Positions 34,085 to 45,864 of a stretch of DNA of 64,000 nucleotides are shown here, piece by piece (position 1 is the first letter of the stretch; each line of letters begins with the position of its first letter). This stretch comes from Delphinapterus leucas (Eukaryota > Chordata > Mammalia > Artiodactyla > Monodontidae). The notes beneath the pieces were generated by a model. The model made no database searches and had not been told where the DNA came from. It saw only the letters and a list, made by a program, of their open reading frames with translations. The position numbers and the translations under genes were made by a program. Location: positions 16,299,285 through 16,363,284 of the forward strand of contig NW_022097999.1 in assembly GCF_002288925.2 (NCBI RefSeq), written 5' to 3'.

Positions 34085-36705
34085 GTAGGTAGAACCGAGT
34101 CGTCTAACCTTTGTGCACCTTCTAAAACCAAGCTATCCCTCTGCAACTTTCAAGACTGTGAGTTTAATTCATTAAGAAAGTAAAGTAAATGCAACTGATT
34201 AGCATGGATTTGAAGGTTCTAAAACTGTATTAAAATTTCCCTCCTTATTGATTCTATAGTAGCTCCTACGTTCTGTGTAATACCCATTTTACTGTTATTT
34301 TTACCCCATAGAATGTGTAATATTTATTTCTATATCAATGCAAATACTTAGTTTGGTAAGATAAGATTATGAACCATGTTTTGAGTTACATTTTGCATTA
34401 AAATTGTAATCTGCTGCATTTGTTTCATTTAAGCCTAAGAGTTGGCAAAATGGAAAGTTTAAAAAGAATAGTATTATTTTCCTTTGAAAATGTTACTTAT
34501 TTTACTACAGGTCTCAGATAAAATGAAAATAATCCTTTTCCTGAAATTATTGTTTTAGCAAAATTTTAAAAGTAAAATGCAAGAAATCTTTAATATGCCA
34601 TATGGTTTCTGTTTCATGCTACTAGTTCATTTGTTTGTAAAAACAAAAATGCATTATTTTTATATGCATTTTAAAAACCAATAAATAAATATGTGACTAA
34701 TTCTAGAATGTATACTTTATGTTTAGAATTTATAAATAAATTGAAGTAAGTAGAAGGTTTATATTCCAACTAAAGTTTACAAAAAGCTGAGCAGTAAAAT
34801 ACCAAATTACTTAAATGTTGGCACTCAAAATAAAATTTTGTTATTCTGCTTTATAAATGTAAAAAGAGCTTAACTGAAATAATTTAAAATTTTTTATATT
34901 TAGTTAAAATTGCTTTTGGTTTTTAGTAAATATTTTTAAATAGGATTTCTATCCAGAATGTATACTTTTCCATTGTTTTACAAATAATATAATGCAGTTT
35001 TTTTAATTCAATTTTTCAAAAATTGAAATTAAAAAATCTTAAGCAATTAATACTTTCTTAGCAGCTCCTTGTTTTTCATAGAAATAAAACTTTAATGAAA
35101 TTAGCTCATCTTCCTTTTAGTATTTCAAATATTATTATTTCAAATATCAAGAATTTAAACTTTTAAAAGCATAGGAAGAGTTTTCAATATTTACAATAAT
35201 GTTATTCCTAAATTAAAATATTTATGAATTAAAAATAATTTATCTTAAAATTTAGAAATTGCCAATGATTTCTTATGGGAGAATGTAAAAAATTATATTG
35301 GTTTTTAACAATGTCATATGTTAACTATTAGTCCAAAATTGTTTAGTTTAGTCTTTTTTAATATTTTTGAATTATTAAAGGCAGATTTCAGGACTATGTT
35401 GACAATGAATTTCTATAGTTATCAATTATGCCTTCATCAAAATGTTCCAGCTTGGCAAAAATTAAAACAATGTAATTTAAAAGGATAACATCCTCTTTCT
35501 ATAATTTGGTTTTTTCTTTTAAAATAAGGTTCACATAAACATGTGATAAATATCTTGCATGCTTCCAGTATATTTATAAGCTATGATTCCCAAATAAAAC
35601 ATATTTTAGTCCTATCTTCCTTTTTTTCTGAATTATAAATCAATTGTCAAACAAATTGATTGTTAATAAACAAAATTTAGTTTTTCAGATTATTTTAGAA
35701 TTACCTATTTTTACTTTAATTCTGAAAATACATGAAGTTAAAAAAAAATATGTACAGCATTTTTAACAGTAACTATTACTTTAACATTTAGTGATTAAGG
35801 CCAGTATCTGCCGCAGGCTTTATAAAAGCTTTGTGTTAAGAGTTTAAAATATTTAATTATGCCATCTTGAAAAAAAATCTTCAAATACTACAAAATTGTA
35901 ATGAAAGATCCTAAAAGTTAAATTTGGAGAAATTTTAATTTTTGGTTTTGTTTTCTTTTTACATTTTACAATTTAGTTTCATAAAGTTTAGGCTTTTTGT
36001 AAACAGATAACAGCCATTTCATGTCTGATATTTGGAATCGTTTTGATAACATTTTTGTTTGTAGAAGAACTGTCTTTTAAATTTTGTGTGTGCCTGAACC
36101 TTTCTTTAAAGCAGTATCAGAATTAATGTGATTCTACTGAATGTATTCCATCAGTCTATATTTGAAGAACAGTGAGACAAATAATAAGCTTCCTTTTAAT
36201 ACTCATTTAACTCTTCCTGGTTTAAATATTACAATTCTAATTTTCTAATAGGACATATGACAGGCTTTTGCAGTAGTAATTTCTGGCATGAATGGGTTTC
36301 AAATTTTGTTTTAATTTAAATATCTGATATATTTCATGGACTATTAATCTACTCGATTTTTACCTTGAAATTTGCAGCCCAGTTCAGTTTTATGTGAACA
36401 TTTTCTTTAAATGTTTAAAATAATTCACAATGTGTTTTAAAAAATATTTTTGAAAGATCATCTACCTTTAGCTGAACAGATCAATGTAATTACTTTTGAA
36501 TTTCTGAACCTTTATAATTTCATAGCTTGGCTGTTACCTTAGCATCTATCGATAACAATCCTAATGTGTACTGAACACACTGGTAATAATTCCCTCCTTT
36601 ATTTAAATTGTGTAATTCACAAGAATATACAAATACCACGTAAACAGAACCATAGGGTATCACATCCAGCTGAAGATAGCTTAATGAGTTTCTTTTGTCT
36701 TCCAG

Positions 36706-36737
36706 TTAAATCTTGTCATCTCATCTGAAAAAGAAAG
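36706..36737 (+). other. Candidate micro-exon, 32 nt
   Basis: Strong acceptor 'tttcttttgtcttccag' and donor AAAG|GTACTT. Open in the frame expected after the 34,005 candidate (LNLVISSEKE...). Very short, so weak. Confidence 0.15.
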
Positions 36738-37794
36738 GTACTTAGAAGGTTAGGCTTGAGAAAACGTTTTTAGGGTGGAGAGGAGAGTCATTATGAATAA
36801 AAGATTTTCTATCCCTCATAAAAATAACTTCCGATTTTCTTGAAAGAGGATTCTCCGAGAGCCTTACTTTCTTTTCCTATAAATTATACACATTTCATTG
36901 AGGTTAAACGCACAGGAAAAAAAAAATGTTCATGAAATTTCTTCCTGACTCAAATCCTACGGCCCTTTTCAAACTCTCAGGACGAAGTACAATTATCTGG
37001 TGAATTGATCAGTGAGGACGAACAATTCACACAGTTTAGGCTCCTCAAAATCTTCTTTCAATGAGGAGGTTTTTTTCCTTTGAATTATCTGAATAATTGC
37101 TTCAACTCTTCAGTTCAATTTGCATGTCTAGACAGGAAACTAGACTGAATAAGGTTTGGAAGGACTGTGATTTTTGAAACTGCTTTTTTTTTTTGAAACT
37201 GTATTTTGAATTGTAATTATTACTATCTTCCATGTATAACCTCACTGACTGCTTGCATCTGAGGCCTTCCAGAAATCTTGTGACATTTTAAGCATTCATC
37301 CAGTAATATATAATAAATATATGTATGTTTTAAAACATAAAACATATGCATATATATATATGTTTTAAAACTTACCAGGGTCTGTTCTACTTTTCCTCAG
37401 ATCTTCTTCACGTGGCACTTATATGCAGGAAAATATAAATGATCTCTCCTCCCCCACCCAGTTTTCATGAACAAATAAAAGTGTTTTACCTCTTTATACA
37501 AAAGGAAAAAGTTCGCATTTGTGGTTTTTTAAACACATTGCTGAAAGACTACTTAAAGGTAATTCTTTTTAAAAAGACCACAATGTAGCAATGGTTTGAT
37601 TTGTTAGACCTAGATTTGTTCAATTACATTTTGCGAAACCCTTTAAAAAAAGTTATTGGTCATTTCAGAGGACAAAAAATAGGCTACTTTAAAAAATCAT
37701 GTTGTTTGAAGAATATGCAAAAAGAAAATCTAAATCTTTAGTCATCATTTTTTCAAATGGCTAATGGCAGATGGGAAAGAGTTTAAAATGTGAT

Positions 37795-38110
37795 TGAATG
37801 AAGGTGGTCAAGAGGTACAGCCTTCCAGTTATAAGATAAATAATTACTGGGGATGTGATGCACAGCACGGTGACTTTAGTTAACACTGCTATATGTGGTA
37901 TATTGGAAAGCTGCGAAGGGAGTGAACCCTAAAAGTTCTCAGCACCAGGAAAAAACATTTTTTATAACTGTATGAGGTAATGGATGTTCCTTGAACTTAC
38001 TGTGTTATAACTTGCAATATATGTAGGTCAAGTCATTAGGCTGTACACCTTAAGCTTATATAGTGCTGTATGTCAATTATATCTCAATAAAACTGAAGAA
38101 TAAAAATAAT
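37795..38110 (+). mobile_element. L1 3' end
   Basis: Old L1 3' UTR: 'ccttccagttataagataaa', 'gatgtgatgcacagcac', 'ctgtatgtcaattatatctc' and an A-rich tail. Confidence 0.85.
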
Positions 38111-38239
38111 AAAAAGAAATAAAAAATTTAAAAATGATTGATTCAGAAGCTCTAATAAATGTTAGCTTATGGCTCCAAAAATTGCTATTGCTATATTGAT
38201 AAAACAAGATCTTGCATGGAATCCTTCATTTTCAGCCAT

Positions 38240-38379
38240 ATTATTTTGTTTTTTATTTGTTTTAGTTTTTTGGCTGCACTGCTTGGCATGTGGGATCTTA
38301 GTTCCCCAATCAGGGATTGAACCCATGCCCCCTGCAGTAGAAGCTCAGAGTCTTAACCACTGGACCACCAGGGAATTCC
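38240..38379 (-). mobile_element. Short CHR-type SINE
   Basis: Antisense copy flanked by a perfect 13-bp duplication CATTTTCAGCCAT (38,227-38,239 and 38,380-38,392). Confidence 0.96.
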
Positions 38380-39160
38380 CATTTTCAGCCATTTAAAATA
38401 AATTACTCACTCTCCCTCCAGATTAAAACCTGGAAAGTAAAGCTTCAGCCACAAGATCCAAAACCATACAAGGCCTTGAATTTTGTTAATCAACTGGTCT
38501 TAAAACATGACTCCAGCAATATTATTTTTCCTTGATATTATTGTTGAAACCTACAAAGCAGCTCTTTGACATCACAAATAGCACCTATTCACTATAAAAC
38601 AAGTTGAGCTAACCAAAAGGAAAAAAAATATTCAAAACAAAAAGGATTTAATCACAAACCCTGTAGAACTGTTAGATTCCATTCTAATGTTAAAATTCAT
38701 GAGATTGTCTTTTGAAGATGGTCTTTTCTTAAGCCATTTTGGTTTGGAGGCACCTAGATAAATTCTTATAAGCCTTTCCCTTCCAAAAAAATTTTTCCCA
38801 CGGGGATTTATGTCTTCATTTCCTCATATGATGGTTCCTTATTCATGCCCTCTTTTCTTCTCAAAGTACACAAACTAGTAACACTAAGGAGAAAGGAGGC
38901 TGGGCTAGTAAGTCTACAACCACCTTTCCAAACAATTGCAAATTCCATTAATTAGTTGAAAATCTTTCATTTATAAAATCTGGTCACCTTGTTTATCACA
39001 TATCCTCTTCTATTTATCCTAAAAGTAATTTTCAATATTCTGCCTGATAGAAAAAAAGTGAGGTTCCAACTTCAGATAATAAAAGCTATTATTGAGTAGC
39101 TGGGGGCCAAGGGCTCTGGGAAGTCAACAGGGTTCAATAGGGATCAAAACAGTAAGAGAG

Positions 39161-39276
39161 GGGAATTCCCTGTTGGTTAGGACTCAGCACTTTCACTGCG
39201 GTGGCCCCGGGTTCAATTACTGGTCGGGGAACTAAGATTCCCCCAAGCCGCGAGGCGCACCCCCCTTCAAAAAAAT
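39161..39276 (+). mobile_element. Short CHR-type SINE
   Basis: Plus-strand copy with diverged head. The perfect 10-bp duplication AGTAAGAGAG flanks it (39,151-39,160 and 39,277-39,286). Confidence 0.95.
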
Positions 39277-39289
39277 AGTAAGAGAGTAA

Positions 39290-40003
39290 AATCCCTTGTC
39301 CTTCAAACATTGTGCAGTGCATTCAGTTATCTCATTCTGTATCTTCCTTCCTAGAATAATCCACCTCTGGTTTACCTTCTCCAATGACAGAGCTCATGCA
39401 ACTTTACAAAACCACTTCAGATTGTTTAGGGTGCAAACCCTTTCCTATTTTTGGACAAAAGGGGTAGGATTGGAGCAACTGCTACATAACTGGAGTTATG
39501 ACTCAACTAAACTTTTGGTTTTCAGAAGAGAAGCCTTTTCACCCCAGCAGATGGAGATCAGCTAAGATAACCCATAAGTATGGAAACCATTCAGTGTGGA
39601 TTTTCTGTTGTAGCCCAGTTTCATAAAATGCTATTCTTTTCAATAAAATGAATTATTAAACATGCACTAAATGTGATACAAATTATAACCCTGAAAGATG
39701 TTTTCTATCAATAGACTCATAATTCAGAAAAAAAGGACATCCATCAGATAAAGTATCCCCATTTCTAGTTGAGGAATTATTGTCACCATCAAGCCAAAGA
39801 ATTTGGACAAAATTTCTTTATAAGGGATATTAAGTATGATTTCTAAGTTTTCAGTCCTCGGCTCCACAAAGGGTACAGTATCTGGTAACTAGGGTGTACA
39901 TTATCGTTTCACGACATACTCGTGACCACAGTCCCTTTACTCTTGACCTACCTATTATTATACATTCATATCTGTCTACATTACCCTGAAATAACCAATC
40001 ACT
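39290..40003. other. No recognised feature
   Basis: If the 40,004 candidate is a terminal exon, this would be its 3' UTR, but I found no clear minus-strand polyadenylation signal close by. Confidence 0.4.
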
Positions 40004-40213
40004 TCAATCAATTCCATGAGTACTATGGGAAGTAGAAAAAGGCAAGCCTGTTGTTTGACGCTGAGAAGCAGTTTGCACAAGATATTCCATCTGGTTGGCC
40101 CATGTAGCCATGACCTTCCTGCTGATGACTGAAGGGTTCTTGTTGAGTTCCTGACATAGCAAAGAGAAGGAAAGAAGAAGTACCTGAGCCTTCTCTTCTA
40201 CCTCACGCACCAC
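40004..40213 (-). other. Candidate terminal coding exon, 69 codons, unknown gene
   Basis: On the minus strand an acceptor (gaactctgttgacag) precedes an open frame VVREVEEKAQVLLL... that runs 69 codons to TGA at 40,006-40,004. A second, stronger acceptor (ctttctctttgctatgtcag) would start the exon at 40,151 with ELNKNPSVISRKVMATW.... The peptide is hydrophilic with leucine-rich helical stretches and little low complexity, unlike the repeat-derived frames here. I cannot match it to a protein. It may be a real last exon, a pseudogene piece or chance. Confidence 0.3.
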
Positions 40214-40219
40214 CTGTCA

Positions 40220-41050
40220 ACAGAGTTCTGACCACAGAGGACAGGCTCACGGAGCAAAAGCAGAGTGCTTTTCAGATCCGAGGAACCTACAGATCCCATA
40301 GAGGGGAAAGTATATATTGGCTTTGTGGCCCAAACACTTGGGTTTTATATATTGAATATTTCTGAGAAAGAGCATATGGAACTCAAATAAATCTTTTCAA
40401 AATCCTTGAGGTTTTGTGTTGTTGTTTGTTTGGGTTGTTTTTTAACTGTAAATCTACAAAACATTTTGATCACTGTGTTTCTAAATCTACTGCTTGTAGA
40501 GGTCCACTTAAATTTCTATTTGAAAGTAAAATAACTTGGTATTGTGGTGGTGATTTAAGGAACATTATGTCTTCGTCTCATAGACTCTGATCCTCTTATG
40601 TCCTACAAGCAACAAATAACACTATCTAGACTATTGGTAACCTACACTATTGTTCCTGGGGTGTTTGAGATGAATTTCTGTGCAAATGTCTTCATAATTT
40701 AAATAAATAAGCAAACCAGTGCAACTTGGCTCACAGGTAACAGATAGACCAAAGTTGCTTCTCCCTGTCTTTCAGGTTGCGCAGCTTTCAAAAACAGATA
40801 CAATCTAAAGGTGGAATGGTCATTCATCATACCTGATTTATGTAACACATCATATTTAATATTTTGATGGGAGTACTGTCAAGAAAAATAATGTATTCAG
40901 GAAATTCTAAGTTGGTTTACATGGAACAAGTAAGCTCTGGTTTTATAGGCATTTGAAAGTACTTTTCCATAACCATGTCATGTAACTGTTTCTTAGTTTT
41001 CCCTTTTCTTATATGACCTCATTCTAACAATTATAACACCTCCCATGTGT
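40220..41050. other. No recognised feature
   Basis: No supported gene or repeat. Confidence 0.4.
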
Positions 41051-41054
41051 GTAT

Positions 41055-41120
41055 GAATTCGGTGCTTTTACAAACATTATCTCTTTTGATCCTCACAGTG
41101 TCGATAACAATATTATTAGA
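41055..41120 (-). repeat. MIR fragment
   Basis: Antisense: 'acaaacattatctcttttga' followed by 'cctcacagtgtc'. Confidence 0.55.
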
Positions 41121-41124
41121 CCCA

Positions 41125-41360
41125 TTTCAGCGTGACTAAAAGCTCAGACTCTGAAATGAGACCGATGAGAATTTGAATGTTGGTCCTCTTAGGTTTCTAG
41201 CTGTGTAACATTGAACAAGCTTCATAGACTTTCTGAGCCTCAGTTTACTTACCTGTAAAATGGGGATGATAATAATGTTTGCTCCACAGGATTGTTGTGA
41301 GGTTTAAATGAATAAAAGTGCTGAGTATATAGCAAGTGCTCAACAAATGTTGGTATTTAA
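41125..41360 (+). repeat. MIR
   Basis: 'gagcctcagtttacttacct', 'gtaaaatggggatgataata' and 'gcaagtgctcaacaaatgtt' mark a fairly complete MIR. Confidence 0.88.
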
Positions 41361-41459
41361 CCAAAAGGTAAATGAAACTGAGAGTCATTGAGAGGTGTGC
41401 CCTTGATGCAACCAAGGCTAGGACCCAGGTTTGGAACTTCAAAGCCTATGATGAAGCCC

Positions 41460-41771
41460 TCTCATTTTGTTTGCAAATGCAGCTCTTTTAAAGTGTGACT
41501 CAGCATTGTTCCCAACTACCTTCCGCCTACATACTGATCAAACACAAAAGCACTTTTTCCTCTTAACCAGTGGACTTCAAAACCTTCCATAGATGCCTTC
41601 ATGAAAGACAATGGACAACCAGGCCTTGTCCTGAACAGAAAAATGCAGCAAGGTTAAGTCATAAACGCAAATCACTGAGAAAAAAATATTCTACAGGGAT
41701 GAGCTTCAGTAGTAGCTCATTGCCTTAGCAGGAAGCTGTTCCAAGAAGCAAGCTGGTAAGAGGAATTGAAG
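41460..41771. other. No recognised feature
   Basis: Nothing supported. Confidence 0.4.
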
Positions 41772-41788
41772 AAAGTCTCAAGGTCTTT

Positions 41789-41912
41789 CTTTTTTTTTTT
41801 TCTTTTTGGCCACATCGCACGGCATGCGTAACTTCCCTGACCAGGGATCGAACCTGTGCCCCCTGCAATGGAAGCGCGGAGCCTTAACCACTGGACCGCC
41901 AGGGAAGTCCCA
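41789..41912 (-). mobile_element. Short CHR-type SINE
   Basis: Antisense copy with a perfect 17-bp duplication AAAGTCTCAAGGTCTTT (41,772-41,788 and 41,913-41,929). Confidence 0.97.
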
Positions 41913-41929
41913 AAAGTCTCAAGGTCTTT

Positions 41930-44340
41930 ACATCAACGTATTTTAGTCTATCTTTTTAAACAGACATTCTTAGTACACATGATCCAGGTATTCTGTTGGG
42001 TTAAAAGGAAAAGTGCATTGGCTTGAATGTCTGGTAAGTGCCCAGACCTTCAAAACATAACGCTAGTCCCCTTAAGTCATACTACGTGTATTCTTTTCCA
42101 TGTCTGTGGAGAAAGCTTATAAATGAAACTCATTTTAGTACTATAGTACTTTGAGTTTTCTAATGAGGCTCTCTCCCTTGAGTTCTGAGTGGGGCTGTTC
42201 TCCAAAACAAAGTCCCTTGTTACAGCTGCACATCTCTGCTCCCTCGGTGCTTTCTGAGTCACTTCAGTTAATTTATTTACCCTTTGGCTGCCTTCAATAC
42301 ACGTTTGAGCCCTACTAATGTTCATGGGGAGTATGTCATAATCACAGGCAATAAAACTGTGGTGCTCTATTTTTAACCTGGGAGCCAATACCATTCCAAT
42401 TCAGATGTTAATGTTCTAGGCTCTCAAGCCCTAAATTATAAAGTTTCTGGTTGAATTCCAGTTCCGGAATCCTCAGAAACTGATGGTGACGTTTCATAAT
42501 TTCAACTTGAGGATTTTCTTACGTGGAATTTTCCAAGTGGTTTGCTGGAGGAGGGATACTCTGTTTTGTTTCCAGAAGAACTTCAAGAGGGAGAATATGG
42601 GGTATAAATGTAGAACGAGAGCCAAAATTTAACTGGCCCTTCAGTGGGACATTTTTTTGACTTGGCTAGTATTATTCTGGGTGGCTTTCAAAATAATAGC
42701 TGTTAAATATTTAACCAAAAATGTATAGTGCAAGGTGGTTCAATTTCTTTGTTTGGTGAAATGACACTTGGAAGATATCTTTAATATACACAGTGTATAA
42801 CAATATTTCTTGGTTCTATAGAAGTCATCAGTTGTCAAGAACCATATGAAATTCTTCACGAAATAAACAAAAAAACAGCATCAGGGTTTGAGATTTGTCT
42901 TCAACCAGCACAAGTAAAATAAAAAATTCTAACCCAGGATCTCTGAAGATGACACGTATTTCTCTTGTGGAAAAAAATAATGAACATAAATAAATAAAAT
43001 CAAAGCTATCTTGATGTTATTAGTCTTAGAGGAAAATTCCCTGGAACTTAGGCATCTCTTTAGATTCTTTCTTCAGCAGGAGACTCCTTCCAAAAAGAAA
43101 AGAAAAATAACAATTATATAGAATAATTGCAGAACTCTGGTTGACAAGAGAAAAAGGACAGTAGTTTTCAAATGGGCCCAGGTAGAGCTGTCCAAGTTCA
43201 GGTCTTCCCAGTAAATAAGATGCTATGTTTCCAATACAAACTCACCCTATTTTGCTTCATAAACTGTAATGTCTAATGCAGTTTCCTTAGACATTTCAAA
43301 TAAAACATGATCTCCCTAGTACATGGCTCAATCCACGTAAAAAGATATTTAGGGAGATGATTCACTAATCAGGAGCCTTGGCGACAGCAGAGAGAATAGG
43401 CAATGGCACCTCCTGTCTGCGAGGACATGAGATTTTGTGGCCTGGAAAGATGTCTGTGGAATAGGCACTTGTAGGTCCATACCAGCTGCAAGGTGTGGTT
43501 CCTGGCACTACTTCCAACCCGATTCGTTGCTGTCTTCCTGCTGGGTGCTGGGTGATTCAGGGCCTTGGTTTTGGCACACACAGACTTTCTCCTCTAAATT
43601 TCAAAGGCAGTTGAGTTTGACAGACACTGAACAGAGTGGTTCAATGACTCAGGGAACAACTGTTTGGTGGCCAGAGAGAAATGATCTTGCCATAATAACA
43701 GCCTGCAATCTGCTATCCTTTTCCTTCTTGAAATCTCAAAGATCACAGGAAGAACTCATCCCAGGGAGATATCAACTCTCAGGTAGAGAAGTGGAAACAA
43801 AATCCTAGAGAGGCTCAGTGCCTCTAGTCTGGGTCAGGATCCTTACCCATCCTCCCAATCTCACCACCCTCGTCAGAAGCAGAAATAGTCAGTCTCCTGA
43901 TGATTTAGGGAAGTGATTTTTTTTCCCCAACAACTTCCTATATCTCAAGAAAGATGGGTCATCACAATCGTCACCTGGTTTCTCAAGCAGTCCAGATTAA
44001 GGAGATAGGCACTGAAAATCTCCCTGAGTCACTCATCAACTGTTGCCCATACTTGAAGGTCACTTAAATATCAAAGAGATATTGGTTATTGAAGCTGATG
44101 AAATGGAAGATGTTAAGAGTCCAGTGTGAAAAATCTGTGGACCACCAGAATGCCTGTCTCTTCAATAGTCAAGCAACTCTCACCAGCACCAAATCCCAGT
44201 GAGGTTTTTACAGCTCACCAAAACTTAACATGGAATTTTTTTTTTTTTTTTTTTAAGTTTGGGGACAGGGAAGTGAGGCAGGGAAAGGGGAGAGAGAGTA
44301 ACAAATCCTTCTCTGATCTGAAGGCAGTGCACAGGTTAAA
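41930..44340. other. Unassigned DNA
   Basis: Open frames at 42,077-42,394 (minus, 105 codons) and 43,437-43,808 (plus, 123 codons, no ATG-led conserved start) show no motif I recognise and are treated as chance. A T-run lies at 44,236-44,254. Confidence 0.4.
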
Positions 44341-44346
44341 AAGGTA

Positions 44347-44575
44347 GAGTTTTGGATGTAGACCACCTGGGATCAAGTCCTAATTCCTACCTATTAACCT
44401 TGTAACCTTGGGCAAGTTATACTATCTTTCTGCTTATCAGTTTCTAATCTGTAAAATGGGATAATACAGGCACCTACCAGAAAGGATTGTCGTGCAGAGT
44501 AAATAAATTAAAATATATGAAGCATTTAGAACAATGCCTGAAATAGGACAAGCATTCAAAAATTTAGCTAATATT
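44347..44575 (+). repeat. MIR
   Basis: 'ccttgggcaagttatactat', 'ctgtaaaatgggataataca' and 'agaacaatgcctgaaatagg'. Confidence 0.88.
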
Positions 44576-44921
44576 ACAAGAAGGGTTTAAAAATTTTTTG
44601 TTTTAAATTACTTTCAAGCTGAGTATTATTTTTTAAATATAAAAGTCCTGACCCTCCCCGTGTGTCTTCCCTACTTTTATATTTACTTGATTTCTCTTTT
44701 TCCCCTTCTAATACTCATCTTCTCTCACTTTTACTTTCTCACACACAAATATACAAAATCACACAACCACACTTACAGGAAAAAATTGAATCAGAGTTTG
44801 TACACGACATCTTGAATTCTACGTATCACCTTGGCCATGCTCTTTGTCTGTAAAATATATATAGCTTCACATGCCTTTTCAGAGATATTCCATTTCTCAA
44901 AGGTAAAACTAGAGCCATCTA

Positions 44922-45801
44922 CAACATCGCTGATTATTAGAGAAATGCAAATCAAAGCTACAATGAGGTACCACCTCACACTGGTCAGAATGGCCATCCT
45001 CAAGAAGTCTGCAAATAAAAAGTGCTGGAGAGGGTGAGAAGAAAAGGGAACCCTCCTATACTGTTGGTGGGTATGTAAATTGGTGCAGCCACTATGGATA
45101 ACAGTATGGAGCTTCCTGAAAAAACTAAAAATAGAGTTACCATATGATTCAGCAATCCCACTCCTGGGCATATAACTGGAAAAGACAAGAACTCTAATTT
45201 GAAAAGAAACATGCACCCTAACAGTCATAGCAGCACTATTTACAGTAGTCAAGACATCAAAGCAACCTAAGTGTCCATCAACAGATGATAAAGAAGATAT
45301 GGTATATTTATACAATGGAATATGGAATTTATACAATGGAATATTACTCAGCCATAAAAAAGAATGAAATATTGCCATTTGCAGGAATGTGGATGGACCT
45401 AGAGATTATCATACTGAGTGAAGTAGGTCAGACAGAGAAAGATAAATATTATATGATATCACTTATATGTGGAATCTAAAAAATAATACAAATGAATTTA
45501 TTTACAAAGCAGAAATAGACTCACAGACATAGAAAACAAACTTATGGTTACCAAAGGGCAAAGATGGGGAAGGGATAAATTAGGAGTATGGGATTAACAG
45601 ATACTCACCACTATATATAAAATACATAAACAACAAGGATTTATTGTATAGCACAGGGAACTATATTCAATATCTTGTAATAACCTATAACAGAAAAGAA
45701 TCTGAAAAAAATATATGTATAACCGAATCACTTTGCTGTATACCTGAAACAAACACAATATTGTAAATCAACTATACTTCCACTAAACAAACAAAAAGAA
45801 T
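44922..45801 (+). mobile_element. 5'-truncated L1 with target-site duplication
   Basis: An 880-bp L1 3' end (ORF2 tail plus 3' UTR). A perfect 15-bp duplication AACTAGAGCCATCTA flanks it at 44,907-44,921 and 45,802-45,816, with an A-rich tail before the right copy. The ORF2 frame is interrupted. The 195-codon minus-strand frame across it is an antisense artefact. Confidence 0.95.
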
Positions 45802-45864
45802 AACTAGAGCCATCTAAGATGGAGGGGTATTACACAATTGAATGTGAACCACTCAGTTGTACTA

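Larger units (their letters stand above)
33210..37790. other. Very AT-rich, repeat-poor block
   Basis: About 4.6 kb with very few G or C, and no SINE, L1 or LTR that I can recognise. Two short candidate exons (34,005 and 36,706) lie in it. The block may be long intron, old 3' UTR or diverged repeat. Confidence 0.5.

Noticed and set aside
43437..43808. 123-codon plus-strand frame
   Set aside because: No ATG-led start in good context, odd composition and no recognised family.
44791..45378. 195-codon minus-strand open frame, the longest in the window
   Set aside because: It lies antisense to a clearly bounded L1 insertion; antisense L1 frames of this size are common and carry no protein family.
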